Positions 48,031-59,320 of a stretch of 64,000 nt of DNA are shown one piece after another. The DNA is taken from assembly GCF_021018805.1 (NCBI RefSeq), contig NC_086247.1, positions 1,565,501 to 1,629,500 of the forward strand, written 5' to 3'. The notes below the pieces were generated by a model. That model did no database searches. It saw nothing but the letters and a program-made list of their open reading frames with translations, and had not been told where the DNA came from. A program made the position numbers and the translations under genes. The DNA is from Prinia subflava. Lineage: Eukaryota > Chordata > Aves > Passeriformes > Cisticolidae. Every line of letters starts with the position of its first letter. Position 1 is the stretch's first letter.

Positions 48031-50799
48031 GAACACTGATGTGCAGCCCTGGATGTGAGGATTTTCCATGCACCAGCAACAGCAATGACCATTTTTGCAG
48101 ACCTTGACCTGGGTTGAGGTAGTGACTGGTTGAAGACCCTTTGAAAAGGGTTTGGTCAGATCCAGGCTGGGAGGGAATGGTTCAGTCTGGGAACTCTTGA
48201 ATCCATTTGGAAGAGGAGTTCCCTTTATCACATTACTCAAATTTCTCCTGCCTGATCAAACCCACAGTTCAATGTCACATTTTTACACAAAACCCTTCAG
48301 TCTCTTCAAGCATCTTCAGCCTTTTGCTGTACATCTCAACTGCAATAAATATTATTTGTTGGTTAAAACTGATATTGCAGAGCATCTAAAAAATTAAAGA
48401 CCATGCAGTCACGTAAATAGTTTATTTTGGAAGGGTTGTAAAAGATCCTCTCAGCCAACTCCCTACCATGGGCAGAGACAGAGATGCTGAGAACAAGTCT
48501 CAGGCACTGAAGCTGATTTAAAAAATGGTCTGTGATTAATTTTCCTGCCAAAACCCACTGATTGTACCCAAACTGCCTCTGGGAATGATCTTTGGGTTGT
48601 TTTAACTCCTCTGCCGCCCCCAGGAATTGTATGGGAGATCCCTGACCTCAACCCATGCTGGTGACAGTAGGGATGAGGAACCTCCAGTGCCCAGAGGCGT
48701 CCACTGTCCTGGAGCTGTGGCCTGGGACTTGATGATCCCTTTCCTAGAAGGCCAGAAAAGCAATAATTTGTTTGTATTTTGGGTTCTGTGATTTTTAAGG
48801 AAATATTTTTCTCACCCTTTATTCACCCTGCATTTCTGGGGGTGTGGGTGCATCCCACCCCCGGCGCTTGTCGAGCAGGATCCTTCCAGGGAATATCATG
48901 GGTTACAAGATGTCCTGGGCTTGATTTATCCCAAAATGGGCCTCAAAACTTGTGCAGTAATGTTCAAAAAAAAAAAAAAAATCATCACAAGGGGACAATA
49001 AATTTGGGGGCTACCCAGGGAGTGAACACATTTGAATTTTTTCTGGGAATCCAAGTGTCAGGGAATTCTCGATTCTTACAGGTGACACTGATGAAAACCC
49101 TGCAAGAATTTCTGACAGGGACCTGCTGGCAACAAATCCCTGCTTGCCATGAGCACTGTGAATCAACAGATCTCCATGGCAAAGGCAAATATTTCATTTC
49201 CCCATCAGAAGGATGAGGAGAAGCAGGGCAGAGCTGCGGCGCTTGGAGAGCGCCTGATAGCAGCACGTTTTCTGGAAAAACATCAAAGAAGGTAAATTAA
49301 TTGTTTGGGATTATGAAGGGCGGGGAAACAGCTGTCTTTGATAGTCCATGGGTGTGAGAATGTTGTTAAATGCTCCGTCATTTCACTGCAAGGCAACTGG
49401 AGCCAGTCCAAAGGCAATGACTGCACATGAGCACCTCATTCATGACAAGGAATTGCCATTCCCTGCCTCCTCCCTGCAAAGCAGGAGTGGAAAGGGTTGT
49501 TTTCCTAATTGTTTCCTTTTAAATATTCCCATTTTATTTCAGTAGTCAAATTCTGATGTCAAGTCTGCCTTTATTTTTCTGAACAGTTCAGGTGTGTTCA
49601 GATTATCACCTCTCAATTGATGATTTGAAATCTTGGCCACACCTTCCTCTCTTTTGAAGTGTGAAAAGGTGTTCAAAAATACTATTTTAAGCAGCACGAT
49701 TACTGCCCCCTCTTCATTAAAAAATACTGGAGATTACAGACAGAGATTACATCATTTTTTCTTGAATTTGTCTGTGAGAGAAGATGAATCTGTTATTTTT
49801 GCAAGTCCAAAGGCTGCTGCCAAAATGTAAACCCAAAAGCAGAGATCACAACTCATTTGGCACCTGTGGGTGGCACCACCCAGGTTTGTCCCTTCAAACC
49901 AGCTCAGTGTGTGGTGACCCCTGAGGAGAACAAATCCACCCCTCCACTTTCACTCCCCTGCCCTGGGTGAAGTCCTCATTCCACAGATTCCCTCAAGGCC
50001 AGATTGAAGCTGAGTGAAAATAAGCAGAGAGGAAGGCGCAAAACTGTTCTTGCCTTTCGTGACTCAGCCCCGTGCCTGTCACCTCTGTTTCAGGGGAGGT
50101 GGTGACACCAGCCCAGCCAGGGAGGGCCACCAGCAGAGCTGGGGAAGGCTCCAGGGCTGGGTCGTGGTGTCTTTGAGTGATTAATGTGGGGAACCACTGG
50201 CAGAGGTGAGCAGGGACCTTTAAATTTCAGTATTCCAGGCATAGAGGCCGTTCCAGTGTCAGGGGCAAACTTGTCTGGAGTGAAAAATTCTGGGAAAGGC
50301 ACATTACAAGAGCTTTTTTCATTTTTTTTTTTTTGAGTTGATGGCTTTTAAGGCGATGTCTCCATAAAACATGGATGAGAAATCAGAGGAGCCATAGAGG
50401 GAGGAGGTTGGGGTTGCAAGAGGATCTGAGCATCACGAGCATCATCAGAGGAGTCAGAGCAGCACCTGTTTTGTAAGGAGTCCTGAGGAGGAGTCTGGAA
50501 AGGCTTTAAGAGAGCTCAGGAGGTCAGAAATGAGGGGTCAGGGGCTCTCTGGCACACGGAGCTGCTGAGTGGCAGGATGGGAGTGGGATTAGCCAAGCTG
50601 CCATGGGATGAGCTCGGCTTATCCTGCATGAGAGGCAGCTAAAATGCACTGAGGGAAGTTCTGTAAAGGGCAGGAGTTTGGATTGGTTTTGGCGGCAATG
50701 ATGCCTCCGGATTTTAGCTTTTAAATTTTCTCTGTATTTGTAGTCATGCAGTTCTTTAGTGTATAAACTCCAAACAGTGTGAGCTGCTGCTTCCCTGTT
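48031..50799. other. Intergenic, no gene seen
   Basis: Low-complexity runs only (A16 at 48966-48981, T12 at 50323-50334). A faint CR1-like string near 48425-48480 is too decayed to call. Confidence 0.4.
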
Positions 50800-51150
50800 T
50801 TGATCAGACACAACAATTCCTCTCCAGGCCTGGGAATCAAGGACACCTCACTGCCCTGAGAAAGGTAAACAAAAATGAGTTGTGGGGTGAGCAAACTTGA
50901 GGTAAATGACTTCATTACCTGAAGCTGTAATTGGAAGATTAACCCCCAATATGCAAATGGACCAAACTTATAAAAGTGTGAAAACCTGCGACCCATCACC
51001 CATTTTTTGTGTGTAGCCCCTGGGTGGGCTTTGCCTGCCCTAAATGTACCCGAAGGCCCTTCAATAAATAAAACTGATTTTTATTCCCTTAATTTTATCT
51101 GGCCTCTGTTTTTAGGTAGCCCCAAAAAGGCACCAGTTTGGCATCAGTTT
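50800..51150 (+). mobile_element. LTR-like unit (ERV), plus orientation
   Basis: Ordered signals: octamer ATGCAAAT (50951), TATAAAA (50969-50975), then AATAAATAAA (51063-51072) followed by a T-rich stretch and ggtagccccaaaaaggcacc. A TATA-to-poly(A) spacing of about 95 bp is typical of the R region of an LTR. The 5' end is not defined and no internal viral sequence was seen. Confidence 0.5.
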
Positions 51151-51716
51151 AATAAGAGGTAGAAGAGAGCTAACTGGACTCTCTCTGTTCTATTTGTCCC
51201 CAAAACCTCCTTCATTGCAAGGGCAACACGTGCATGATTCAGAGCAGGAATGTGGCCGGGCAGGGCGGGTTGGGAGCGGGTGAGCCTTCCCCAGCTGACT
51301 CTGTGAGATCATTTTCAGCCTCAGTCTCTCCCCTGGCCCGTTAAATTCGCTATCTGAGCATCTCTCCGTGTGCTGGGCCTGATAACATCTGAACAAGGCA
51401 GAGGAATGGAAACGCTGTGGAACTTGCCCCGGGCCATAGAGGAAATGTGGAGCACAGCAAGGAGCTGCTGGTCCCTCAGTCCAGCTCATGTGGCCTCTCT
51501 GCCTCGCTTCAGACTTTCTCCAGTGGTTTAAATCCAGTTTTTAATCACCTGCTGCACTTTGGGTTGATTTCAGAGGAACTTGGTGATGGTTTTCAGACTG
51601 GTAAAGGCACTGAATGTAAATTCCAATCTGCTGTAGGAAATACTGGATGGTCTAATCCTTATCCACAGGGATGATGAATAAAATTACACTGGGAGTAAAG
51701 AGGATCATGAAACTTT
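51151..51716. other. Intergenic, no gene seen
   Basis: No exon or repeat recognised. Confidence 0.4.
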
Positions 51717-51835
51717 AGAATCATGGAATGGTTTGGTTTGGAAGTAACCTTCAAGATCATGTTGTGGGCAAAGACAACTTCCACTAGACCAGACTGCTCC
51801 ATGCCCCATCCAACCTGTCCTGGGACACCTGAGTT
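51717..51835 (-). mobile_element. CR1 LINE 3' terminus
   Basis: tagaatcatggaatggtttg to catccaacctgtcctgggac. Confidence 0.8.
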
Positions 51836-52465
51836 TTTTAAAGACCTTGTCCTCAATTTCAGGCCTTTTGAGAAATGTGGCGAGGACAGAAGAACTGATA
51901 AAACCATTCAAGAAGCAACTTCCTCAAGCAAAATACACCCAGTCTTGTTTTCCAGATGAATACTTTGCTTGTCTGTCCTGCAGGAGCTCTCAGGATGTTT
52001 TATCAGCACCCAAAATGCAAATTATCACAGATTTCTGCACCAACAGAGCACGTTGGGGACAGAGGGTGCAGGGCAGAGCAGAGGGACCTCACCCAGAGCC
52101 CTGTTGAGGTTTGTGAGGGGTTTAAAGCAGGAGGGGGAACCAGCCCTTCAGCCAAGGCGCAGTCCCAGCCCTTGGGGAAACATCCTCTCCTCTTCCTGGT
52201 CCTGCCCTGGCCCAGCCCAGGTTCTGATCCACGCCTGAGTCATTTATCCGCCCCGGTTCACCGCTTCCTTGCCCTTCCCAGAATTCAGAGGTTGTTTTTT
52301 GAGGCTGCTCTGTGGGTGACCTGGATGGGGAGTGAGGTGTGGGGCTATTCCAAGTGCTGTGCCAGGTGCCATCAGCTCCACAGGGGGTTCCTGCCCAGTT
52401 CTTGGCTGTGTCTGTCCCAGTCCTGGCCTCTCCCAGCTGCACCTTCTCTAAACTATCTCATCACC
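51836..52465. other. Intergenic, no gene seen
   Basis: Moderately GC-rich. No domain in any frame. Confidence 0.4.
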
Positions 52466-52835
52466 AAATCATAGAATCCTGGAATACCTGGGGCTGGAAC
52501 CACTCCCACCATGGGCAGGGGCACCTTCCTCTAGACCAGGTTGCTCCAAACCACATCCAACCTGGCCTTGGACACTTCCAGGGATGGGGCAGCCACAGAT
52601 TCTCTGGGAAAACCTGTGCCAGGGCCTCACCACCCTCCCAGGGAACAATTCCTTCCCAATATCCCATCTGTCCCTGCCCTCTGGCAGTGGGAAGCCATTC
52701 CCTGTGTCCTGTCCCTCCGTCCCTTGTCCAAAGTCCCTTTCCAGCTCTCCTGGATCCCCTTTAGGCACTGAAAGCTCTCCCCAGAGCCTTCCTTTCTTCA
52801 GGCTGAGTAACCCCAACTCTCTCTGCCTCTCCTTG
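52466..52835 (-). mobile_element. CR1 LINE 3' end
   Basis: From aatcatagaatcctggaata to ccccaactctctctgcctct. Confidence 0.84.
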
Positions 52836-53154
52836 TCATCCTATCTACGTGCAGCTTCCAGATCCATCCACTGAGAGCATTTATCTCTAGGTAAATCCAG
52901 ACGAGAATCACTCAGTGCTCAATCCTGGACTCCTTCAGAGCAGAAATTGGGAGAAGAAATCATCCCTTGACCCTCTGAGTGTTTGGACATTGGGTCTCAA
53001 CCAGCAGAGCTTGTGTTGGGAATCTTGGCCCTGGGAAGAAACTCCTCAATTTCATGCTTGAGGGAGCAGATGGCATTGCCATGGGACCAACATTGAACTA
53101 GCGCTGAACAGCCTCCATTTATGCTCCCCTATCTTATTTTTGGGGACAAATTCC

Positions 53155-53308
53155 CCAAATTCCCATCCCTGGAAGTGTCCAAGGCCAGGTTGGATGGGGA
53201 TCTGAGCAACCTGGGATAGTGGAAGGCGTCCCTGCCTATGGCAGGGGGGTGGAACGAGATGATCTTCAAGGTCCCTTCCAACCCAAACCATTCCATGATT
53301 TTATGTTT
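53155..53308 (+). mobile_element. CR1 LINE 3' terminus
   Basis: From ttcccatccctggaagtgtc to ccaaaccattccatgatttt. Confidence 0.84.
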
Positions 53309-54149
53309 GGCTGCTCCAGAAGCTGGAAGAGGCTGTTCCACCCAACATCCCTGAGGCCTCCAATGGCTCTGGTGCCACCAAGCCTTGGCCACTTAAATCC
53401 CCAGGCTCCAGAAAAGACCATGGTAGCCAAATGGCTCGATGGGAACGGCCTCTGGATGTGGGCATGCCCGGGAATTGTTCCAGAAAGTGGGCACAGGGCA
53501 TTAAGGTGTCAGGGACATCCTTGCAGTGCAAGAAGAGGATTCCCTGGAATGGAGACTTCATGGAGTTGGTCACTGGTGCAGAAAACAGCCTGAGTGGAAG
53601 ACCTACAGGTGGATGAGCCCCCTTTTCAGGGATGTGAGTCAGGAGGTTCGGAAAAGCTGGAATAAATCGCTCCACCTGTCCCATATCCTCCCTTCCCCAA
53701 TGACCAGATGGGATTCCTATAAACAAGGTGGCTCATTCTTGATTTCCTCTGGGGAAACCCCTTCCCAGCTTCCTACAATTAGCAGCTTCCTTACAATTAG
53801 CCTTGCATCCCTAGGATTTGCTCACTTTTCTATTTCACAACAGCAGACGGTGTCATTATCTCCTGACATCCCTTTGACCTCATCTCCAGTGGGATTTTTG
53901 ACCCTTGTCCCATGGCTATGGATCCTCCAGGTGACTCATCCCCACCAGGGAATTGATCCCTGTTATTTCAGCCTGTGGATCTTCACATCCTTGGCAGCCC
54001 CAAAGGTGGAAGAGAGGAAACTGGGGCTCTGGGCCAATCTCCCTCCCCTTTTAATCCTCCACCTACTGCTGTCCTGAATTCACAGCTCCTTAAATCCTGT
54101 TCTCCCACCCAGGGTTCTCCCAGATTCACTCTCCATGTTTTCCCCCTCT
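53309..54149. other. Intergenic, no gene seen
   Basis: A 183-codon frame at 53526-54077 has no domain and no splice context. Confidence 0.4.
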
Positions 54150-54265
54150 GTTTTTGTTTTGTTTTGTTTGGTTGTTTTTTGGTTTTTTGGGTTTTTTTTT
54201 CCCTTTGTTTTGGTTTTTTTTTTTGTTTGTTTTGTTTGTTTCTTTGTTTTTGTTTTTTGTTTTAC
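54150..54265 (-). repeat. T/G-rich low-complexity tract (minus-strand A/C)
   Basis: TTTTG/TTTGG units. It is the opposite-strand counterpart of the other A/C tracts. Confidence 0.9.
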
Positions 54266-54489
54266 CAGATCTCTTCACGTGGGTGTAGCTTGGAAAAGCC
54301 ACCTCAGGCCTCTTTGTACAGTGCTTTTTCTGCTGCCTTTGCCAAAGGACCTCCCAGTGCAAGGTGGGAACATCCAAGTTTATATCCATAAAATAAATCA
54401 GCTGGAGGAGGCACAGAGTAACTTTGACTCTATAGCAAAAAGAGGGGTTATAACTGTATATAAGAGATATTAAGGAGTCTGCTTTGTAC

Positions 54490-54905
54490 TCAGACACCTC
54501 GCTGGTGTTGTTGAATCTCAAACCATTGGCCTTGGAACACTGATCCAGCCTGTCCAGATCCCTCTGCAGAGCCTTCCTGCCCTCCAGCAGGTCAGCATCC
54601 CACCCAACCTGGTGTCATCTGTGAGCTTCCAGAGAGTGGTCTTGACCTCCTCATCCAGATCATCAATAAATATGTTGGACTGATCCCAGTACTGATCCCA
54701 GGGGGACACCACTGGGGACCAGCCACCAGTTGGATGTGGCACTGTTCCCCACCTGGAATCCAGCCAGTTTTCAACCTATCCAAGAGTGCACATTCCCAAG
54801 CCATGGGCTGCCAATTTTTTCTGGGAGAACACCGTGGGAAGCAGCATCAAAGGTTTCCCTGAACTCCAGGGAGATCCACAGCCTTTCCCTCATCCTCTGG
54901 GGAAG
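54490..54905 (-). mobile_element. CR1 LINE ORF2 reverse transcriptase fragment
   Basis: The minus strand translates, over two frames, to NIFIDDLDE..., KLTDDTRLGG and MRFNN, the CR1 RT series around the catalytic FADD box. The box is altered to LTDD and the frame is broken, so it is inactive. It lies just beyond the PSCA 3' end in the same orientation. Confidence 0.8.
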
Positions 54906-55046
54906 TTACCTGGTCACAGAAAGGACTTCAGGTCACATTGCACAGCAATGACCTGGGCTGGACGTTGGCTGGACATAAAACACCCACTGTGGGCAGAAAT
55001 AGGTGACTGACCGATAGACGTGTGACACAATTGGTGGAGAAATAAC

Positions 55047-55052
55047 TTTATT
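55047..55052 (-). terminator. Poly(A) signal of PSCA
   Basis: AATAAA on the minus strand, about 210 bp after the PSCA stop codon, followed on that strand by a run rich in T (TTATTTCTCC). It gives a compact 3' UTR. Confidence 0.7.
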
Positions 55053-55262
55053 TCGGGTGTTTTGCAGGCAACATGAACACACATTTCCTTATCTGGGCAG
55101 CACTCTGGGTTTGCAATAGGATTAAAGCAGAAGCCATCATACGGCAAAGAGCTGCCATCAGCTCCCAGGGTGCCTGGCACACCCCGCTGCCCCTGGTTAC
55201 AATTCCTGTTATTAGAGGGGTGCTCCGAGGCTTTCTGTGGTCACGGGAGGCGTCTTTGCCCC

Positions 55263-58200
55263 TCAAAATTTGTTGGTGAGGGCGGCCCAGAGCACTCCGG
55301 CCGCGATCCCTCCGGCCAGCCCGTGGCTGGCCCTCACTCCGCCCGCGGCGTTGACGTTGCAGAGGTCAGTGCTGCAGCAGGAGATGTTCCTGTTGCCCAC
55401 GCTGAAGTCGTTGTAGGATTCCTCACAAGAGGAGTCGCAGCCCTTGCTGATGATGCTGAAGAGCCCCACAGCCCCTGGGGGGGAAAGCAGGACCACGATT
55501 AGGAGGATTCAGCACCAGCTGGAAATGGATAATGGGATGCTGTTCTTATCTGAGCTCGGCCCGTGGGGTAAAAATTGGAATCACGGAATGGTTTGGGTTG
55601 AAAGGAACATTCAAGGTCATCTCATGGGCAGGGACACCTTCCACTAGACCAGGTTACTCCAAACCTGTCCAACCTGGCTTCGAACAATTCCAGGGATGAG
55701 GCAGCCACAGCTTCTCAGGGCCTCACCACCCTCAAAGCGAGGAATTTCTTCTCAATATCCCATCTAAACCTGCCCTCTCTCATGTGAGGCCCAATCCCAA
55801 ATATCTTTGTTGCACAGAGCCTTTCAACACCTGGGAAATTATGGAAACACGGCTATTCCCATTTCAAATGGCACAGTTATTGTTTGATTTGTTTCTGAGA
55901 GGCACAGCCCATTTTTTTGGCCATTTTTGGCAACTGCTGGTTACCAGCAGATTTTGACCTCCAGGAGGTTGGATCCATTCTCCTCCGGGAGATCTAAAAT
56001 CCGTTCTGGGCACCAAATCTTTGCTGTGTGTAATAAATAACAAACAGTTCTACAACATCTTGGCTCTCCTGTGTGAATGCCACGGATTTGCACATTCCCA
56101 ACTGGGATAATTCCTACTGGAAGTATCACATCTACTGCCTGACAGAGAGGAGCTTAAATGTGGTACTGAAGGGTTTTGTGCCCCAGGTGTAAGAGCAACT
56201 TAACTTTTGCTTACAGATCTGGACAGGGCAAACCAGACCTAGAACAGGGGGATAAAATCCCAGTTTTCCAATTTCCCCACAGACACAGAGATGAAATTTT
56301 GTCATTTTCATTGGTTTCACCTCAAATCAGCGCCTCCTAACTTCACAACCGGGTTGAGCCAGGCTCAGCCCCACCCATTTTAATTCATGTTTGCAATTGC
56401 TGCAAAAAAATTACCCATTGCTCTCGCAAGCAAATAAATTTTGGTGCTGTGAAAGAGACACAAACCTAATTTTGTGCGGGTGAAATGCGTTTGCACACTG
56501 AGGTTTGCTGGCCCAAACCACCCCGTGCATCCAGACTGGGTGAGCCTGGATGGGACACCTGAGGCTGGGGAGGTGTTTGGCTCCCAAATCCCAACCAAGG
56601 CACTGCCCACCCCTGCTTTTCCTTACGGATCACGTCTGTCTTGCACACGGTCTTGGTGCCACACTCCTCCTTCGTCATGCACTTGGAGTTGCTGAGCTGG
56701 GTTTTGCAGCTGTAGCACTGCAAAGATGAACCTGCAAGAGACCGAGAGGGGTTTAGGTGAGAAATCAGGGAATAATAGAATGGGTTGGGTGGGAAGGGAC
56801 TTCAAAAGCATCAAGTTCCAGCCAATTGCTGTGGAAAGAGACAACTTCCAGTTGATCAGGTTGCTCTAAGCCCCATCCAACCTGGCCTTGGGTGCTTCCA
56901 GGGATGGGGCAGCCACAGCTTCTCTGGGCAGCCAGATCTATTTTTTTACCACTCTCATTAAAAAAAAAGGAAAAAAAAAGGAAAAAAAAAAAAAGAAAAA
57001 AAAAGAAAAAAAGAAAAAAGAAAAAAGAAAAAAAAAGAAAAAAAGAAAAAAGAAAAAAGAAAAAAGGAAAAAAAAAAAGAAAAAAAATCATCTTAATTGT
57101 GCTTAAAACCTAAATCCACCCTCTTTTAGTTTTAAAAAAATCACCCTTCATCCTATCCCAACAGGACCTCCTAAAAATTTATCCCCAGTTCCCTTGGAGC
57201 CTCTTGAGGCACTGAAAGGGGTTCTGAGGTCTCTCTCCTCCAGGGTGAACAGTCCTAGCTCCAGAGGAGAGAGGCTCCAGCCCTTGGAGACCTCCATGGA
57301 GACCTCCATGGTCTCCTCTGGACTTGCTCCAGCAGCTCCACGTCCTTCTGATGCTGGACCCCAGAACCAGACCCAGCCCTGCAGGTGGGGAACAATTCTA
57401 CACCTCTCATGTATCTTCAGTCTATCCGAAGCTCTGCAGAGAATTCAACCAAGTGCTTGCACTGGAGACACTGGGGAACAGGACCATTCCTGGGGATCCT
57501 AAAGGAAGGAATCTCCTCTGCTTTGGGAAAAAAAAAAAAAAAAAAGTCTTTTTCTTTTTTTTTTTTTTGTGGATAATAATCTACCTGGTTGAGGTGGGAG
57601 TCAGGTTTGGCAGGTGCTGAAGATATTGTGGATGTGGTCAGTGCAGTGAGGGAGCAAAAAGAGAGCAGATGGAGAGCTGGGCTTGAAGAGGATCAGGGGA
57701 TTGTTTGGGTTGGAGGGATCATTTCCTCAGGGGCAAATCCCTCTGGACCAGGTTTCTCCAACCCCCATCTGACCTGGCTTTGAGTAAGCGATGAAGAAAG
57801 AATTTGCAAAGTCTCTTCCAGCCCTGTGTCTCAGTTCTTAACTTTTGACTCACCCTTTCCACCACACCCTCCTTGAAATTGAAGTGAAAATGGCTTTCAC
57901 CCCTCCCTGACCACCAGGTCATCCCCTGCTCCCACCCCTCACGGAAATGCCACTCCACAGGGATGGAAATCAGTGCTGGCAACGCCGGCTGGGCTGCTCT
58001 GCACATCCAGCAGAGGCAGGGAAAACCTGGCAGCTCCTGAGCACCCAGCCCTGGTGAACAATTGTCCCCAGAGGAGTGAGAGTGTGGTGTAATTACCTGT
58101 TCCTGTCTCCTACTTGTGCCCCAGGGTGTCACTGGAGCATTGCAAGTGTCAGTTTTTATATATATTTATATTTATATTTATATTTATATTTATATTTATA

Positions 58201-59257
58201 TTTATATTTATATTTATATTTATATTTATATTTATATATTTTTAATAGACATATATATGTATATTCATATATATATATATTTCCTGCAGCCCCATGACCA
58301 CTAAACCTGCATCACAAATCCCTCAACTCAATAATATCCTAAAGACTGAAATACTCTTTTAGCACACTAAACAGCCCTGTTTAAAATTAGTGACTGAAAT
58401 AATCAATTTGAGGCACTTGGTTTCCCCCTGTCCAAGCCTCCCCCGTGTAAATGACTGATGCAGTCACAGAGGTGAGGAGCCAACCCCTGATTTGTCTGAG
58501 TGCTGCACTCTGTTCCCACATTGATCTGACTTTTAAAGCAATAAAAGTCAAATTTTGAGCGTTCTGATGGAAGCTGGCAGAGAGGAAGGTCTGGGGCAGT
58601 GCAAGACCCTTCACAGATTATTCCTTAAGCATCCTCTGATGATTGAGAAACTGCTCAAATTGGATTCTTCTCTTCTCTGGTAACAGGGAAAAGCTGCTTT
58701 AAACAAATTTTCTTTTTCAGTGAGGCAATAAAAACCTGATATTGTCTAAACCCCACTCATTCAGTCTATAAAATAACACATCACGGCATTGTCATTTTTA
58801 CTGTTCCTAGTAAAATTCTGGAAATCCGGGCAGCGTCAGGGTCTGCTTTAGAAAGGAAGAGTCAGAATAAAAAGCCGGAGGAAAACATTGCGTAAATGTT
58901 GCAATTTCGATAGCCTGGGAAGAAGGAAAATAATCCTCCCACCCCACTTAGCCCCTCCTCTTCCCTCTTAACTGCATGGAAGAAAGAAAACTTGGATTTC
59001 GATTAATTCAGGATTTATCTTTCCTGGCAGCTGCTCTCCCCAGGTCTCAGACCCCACCATCCCCAGGGTGGTCGGAAGGGAAATATCCTGGCGATGACAA
59101 CGTGCCAGCATCTCTCCCCTCACTGCCAAACCATCACCAATCCTCCTTCCAGGCTGGAAATCCGCAGGGAGGGATGAGGGGTGGATCCTCTGTCGGGGCT
59201 CTTACCTGAGTCCACGCACAGGAGCGCTCCCAGCAGGAGCACAAGGAGAGCCTTCAT
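55263..59257 (-). CDS. PSCA: PSCA: prostate stem cell antigen, GPI-anchored Ly6 protein
   Basis: Three minus-strand exons, 59206-59257, 56627-56731 and 55263-55474 (52+105+212 = 369 nt, 122 residues), with donors GTAAGA and GTAAGG, acceptors TTGCAG and CCCCAG, and phase-1 introns. Residues 1-17 are a signal peptide (MKALLVLLLGALLC...). The LU domain spans 21-92 with ten cysteines (23, 26, 35, 41, 47, 65, 69, 85, 86, 91), from LQCYSCKTQLSNSKC to CCSTDLCN. A hydrophobic tail covers about 101-122. CYSCK.Q.SN..C, RAVGL...ISKGC, VG..NI.CC.TDLCN and the overall length match mammalian PSCA closely, and R53 is built across the exon 2/3 junction. N82-I-S is a sequon. Known: PSCA is a GPI-anchored epithelial surface protein able to modulate nicotinic receptor signalling. 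CR1 copies lie in both introns. The start is fixed by the signal peptide. Confidence 0.94.
55578..55790 (-). mobile_element. CR1 LINE 3' end in PSCA intron 2
   Basis: From atcacggaatggtttgggtt to ctaaacctgccctctctcat. Confidence 0.82.
56768..57395 (-). mobile_element. CR1 LINE 3' fragment interrupted by an A-rich array, PSCA intron 1
   Basis: Terminus at 56768-56950, (GAAAAAA)n at 56957-57090, then the continuation from ccttcatcctatcccaacag to cccagaaccagacccagccc. The array sits where CR1 text would normally continue. Confidence 0.8.
56957..57090 (+). repeat. (GAAAAAA)n purine tract
   Basis: About 130 bp of A/G only, with G every 6-8 bases. Confidence 0.93.
57528..57568 (+). repeat. A18 run facing a T run
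   Basis: A18 (57528-57545), GTC, then T-rich 57549-57568 with one C. It could fold as a hairpin. Confidence 0.85.
57690..57785 (-). mobile_element. Decayed CR1 3' terminus
   Basis: gggattgtttgggttggagg to ccatctgacctggctttgag. Short and diverged. Confidence 0.55.
58156..58285 (+). repeat. (TATATT)n hexanucleotide repeat in PSCA intron 1
   Basis: About 85 bp of near-perfect TATATT/TTTATA units followed by a looser TATA-rich segment. Confidence 0.93.
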
Positions 59258-59314
59258 CTTGGAACAACCTCTCTTGGGGCTGCCTCTCTGGGCTGTTTCC
59301 TCCCCGGGGCAGGT

Positions 59315-59320
59315 TTTATA
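59315..59320 (-). promoter_or_regulatory. TATA box of PSCA
   Basis: TATAAA on the minus strand (TTTATA on plus), about 60 bp before the PSCA ATG, next to a GC-rich stretch (CCCCGGGG at 59303). It implies a 5' UTR of about 30 nt. Confidence 0.7.

Noticed and set aside
48412..48490. Possible CR1 terminus
   Set aside because: Only two short matching blocks, too diverged to assign.
35000..54480. THEM6, LY6K or a fourth Ly6 gene between the SLURP1-like gene and PSCA
   Set aside because: No CC..DLCN exon, 52-nt signal exon or thioesterase-like frame was found on either strand by eye.
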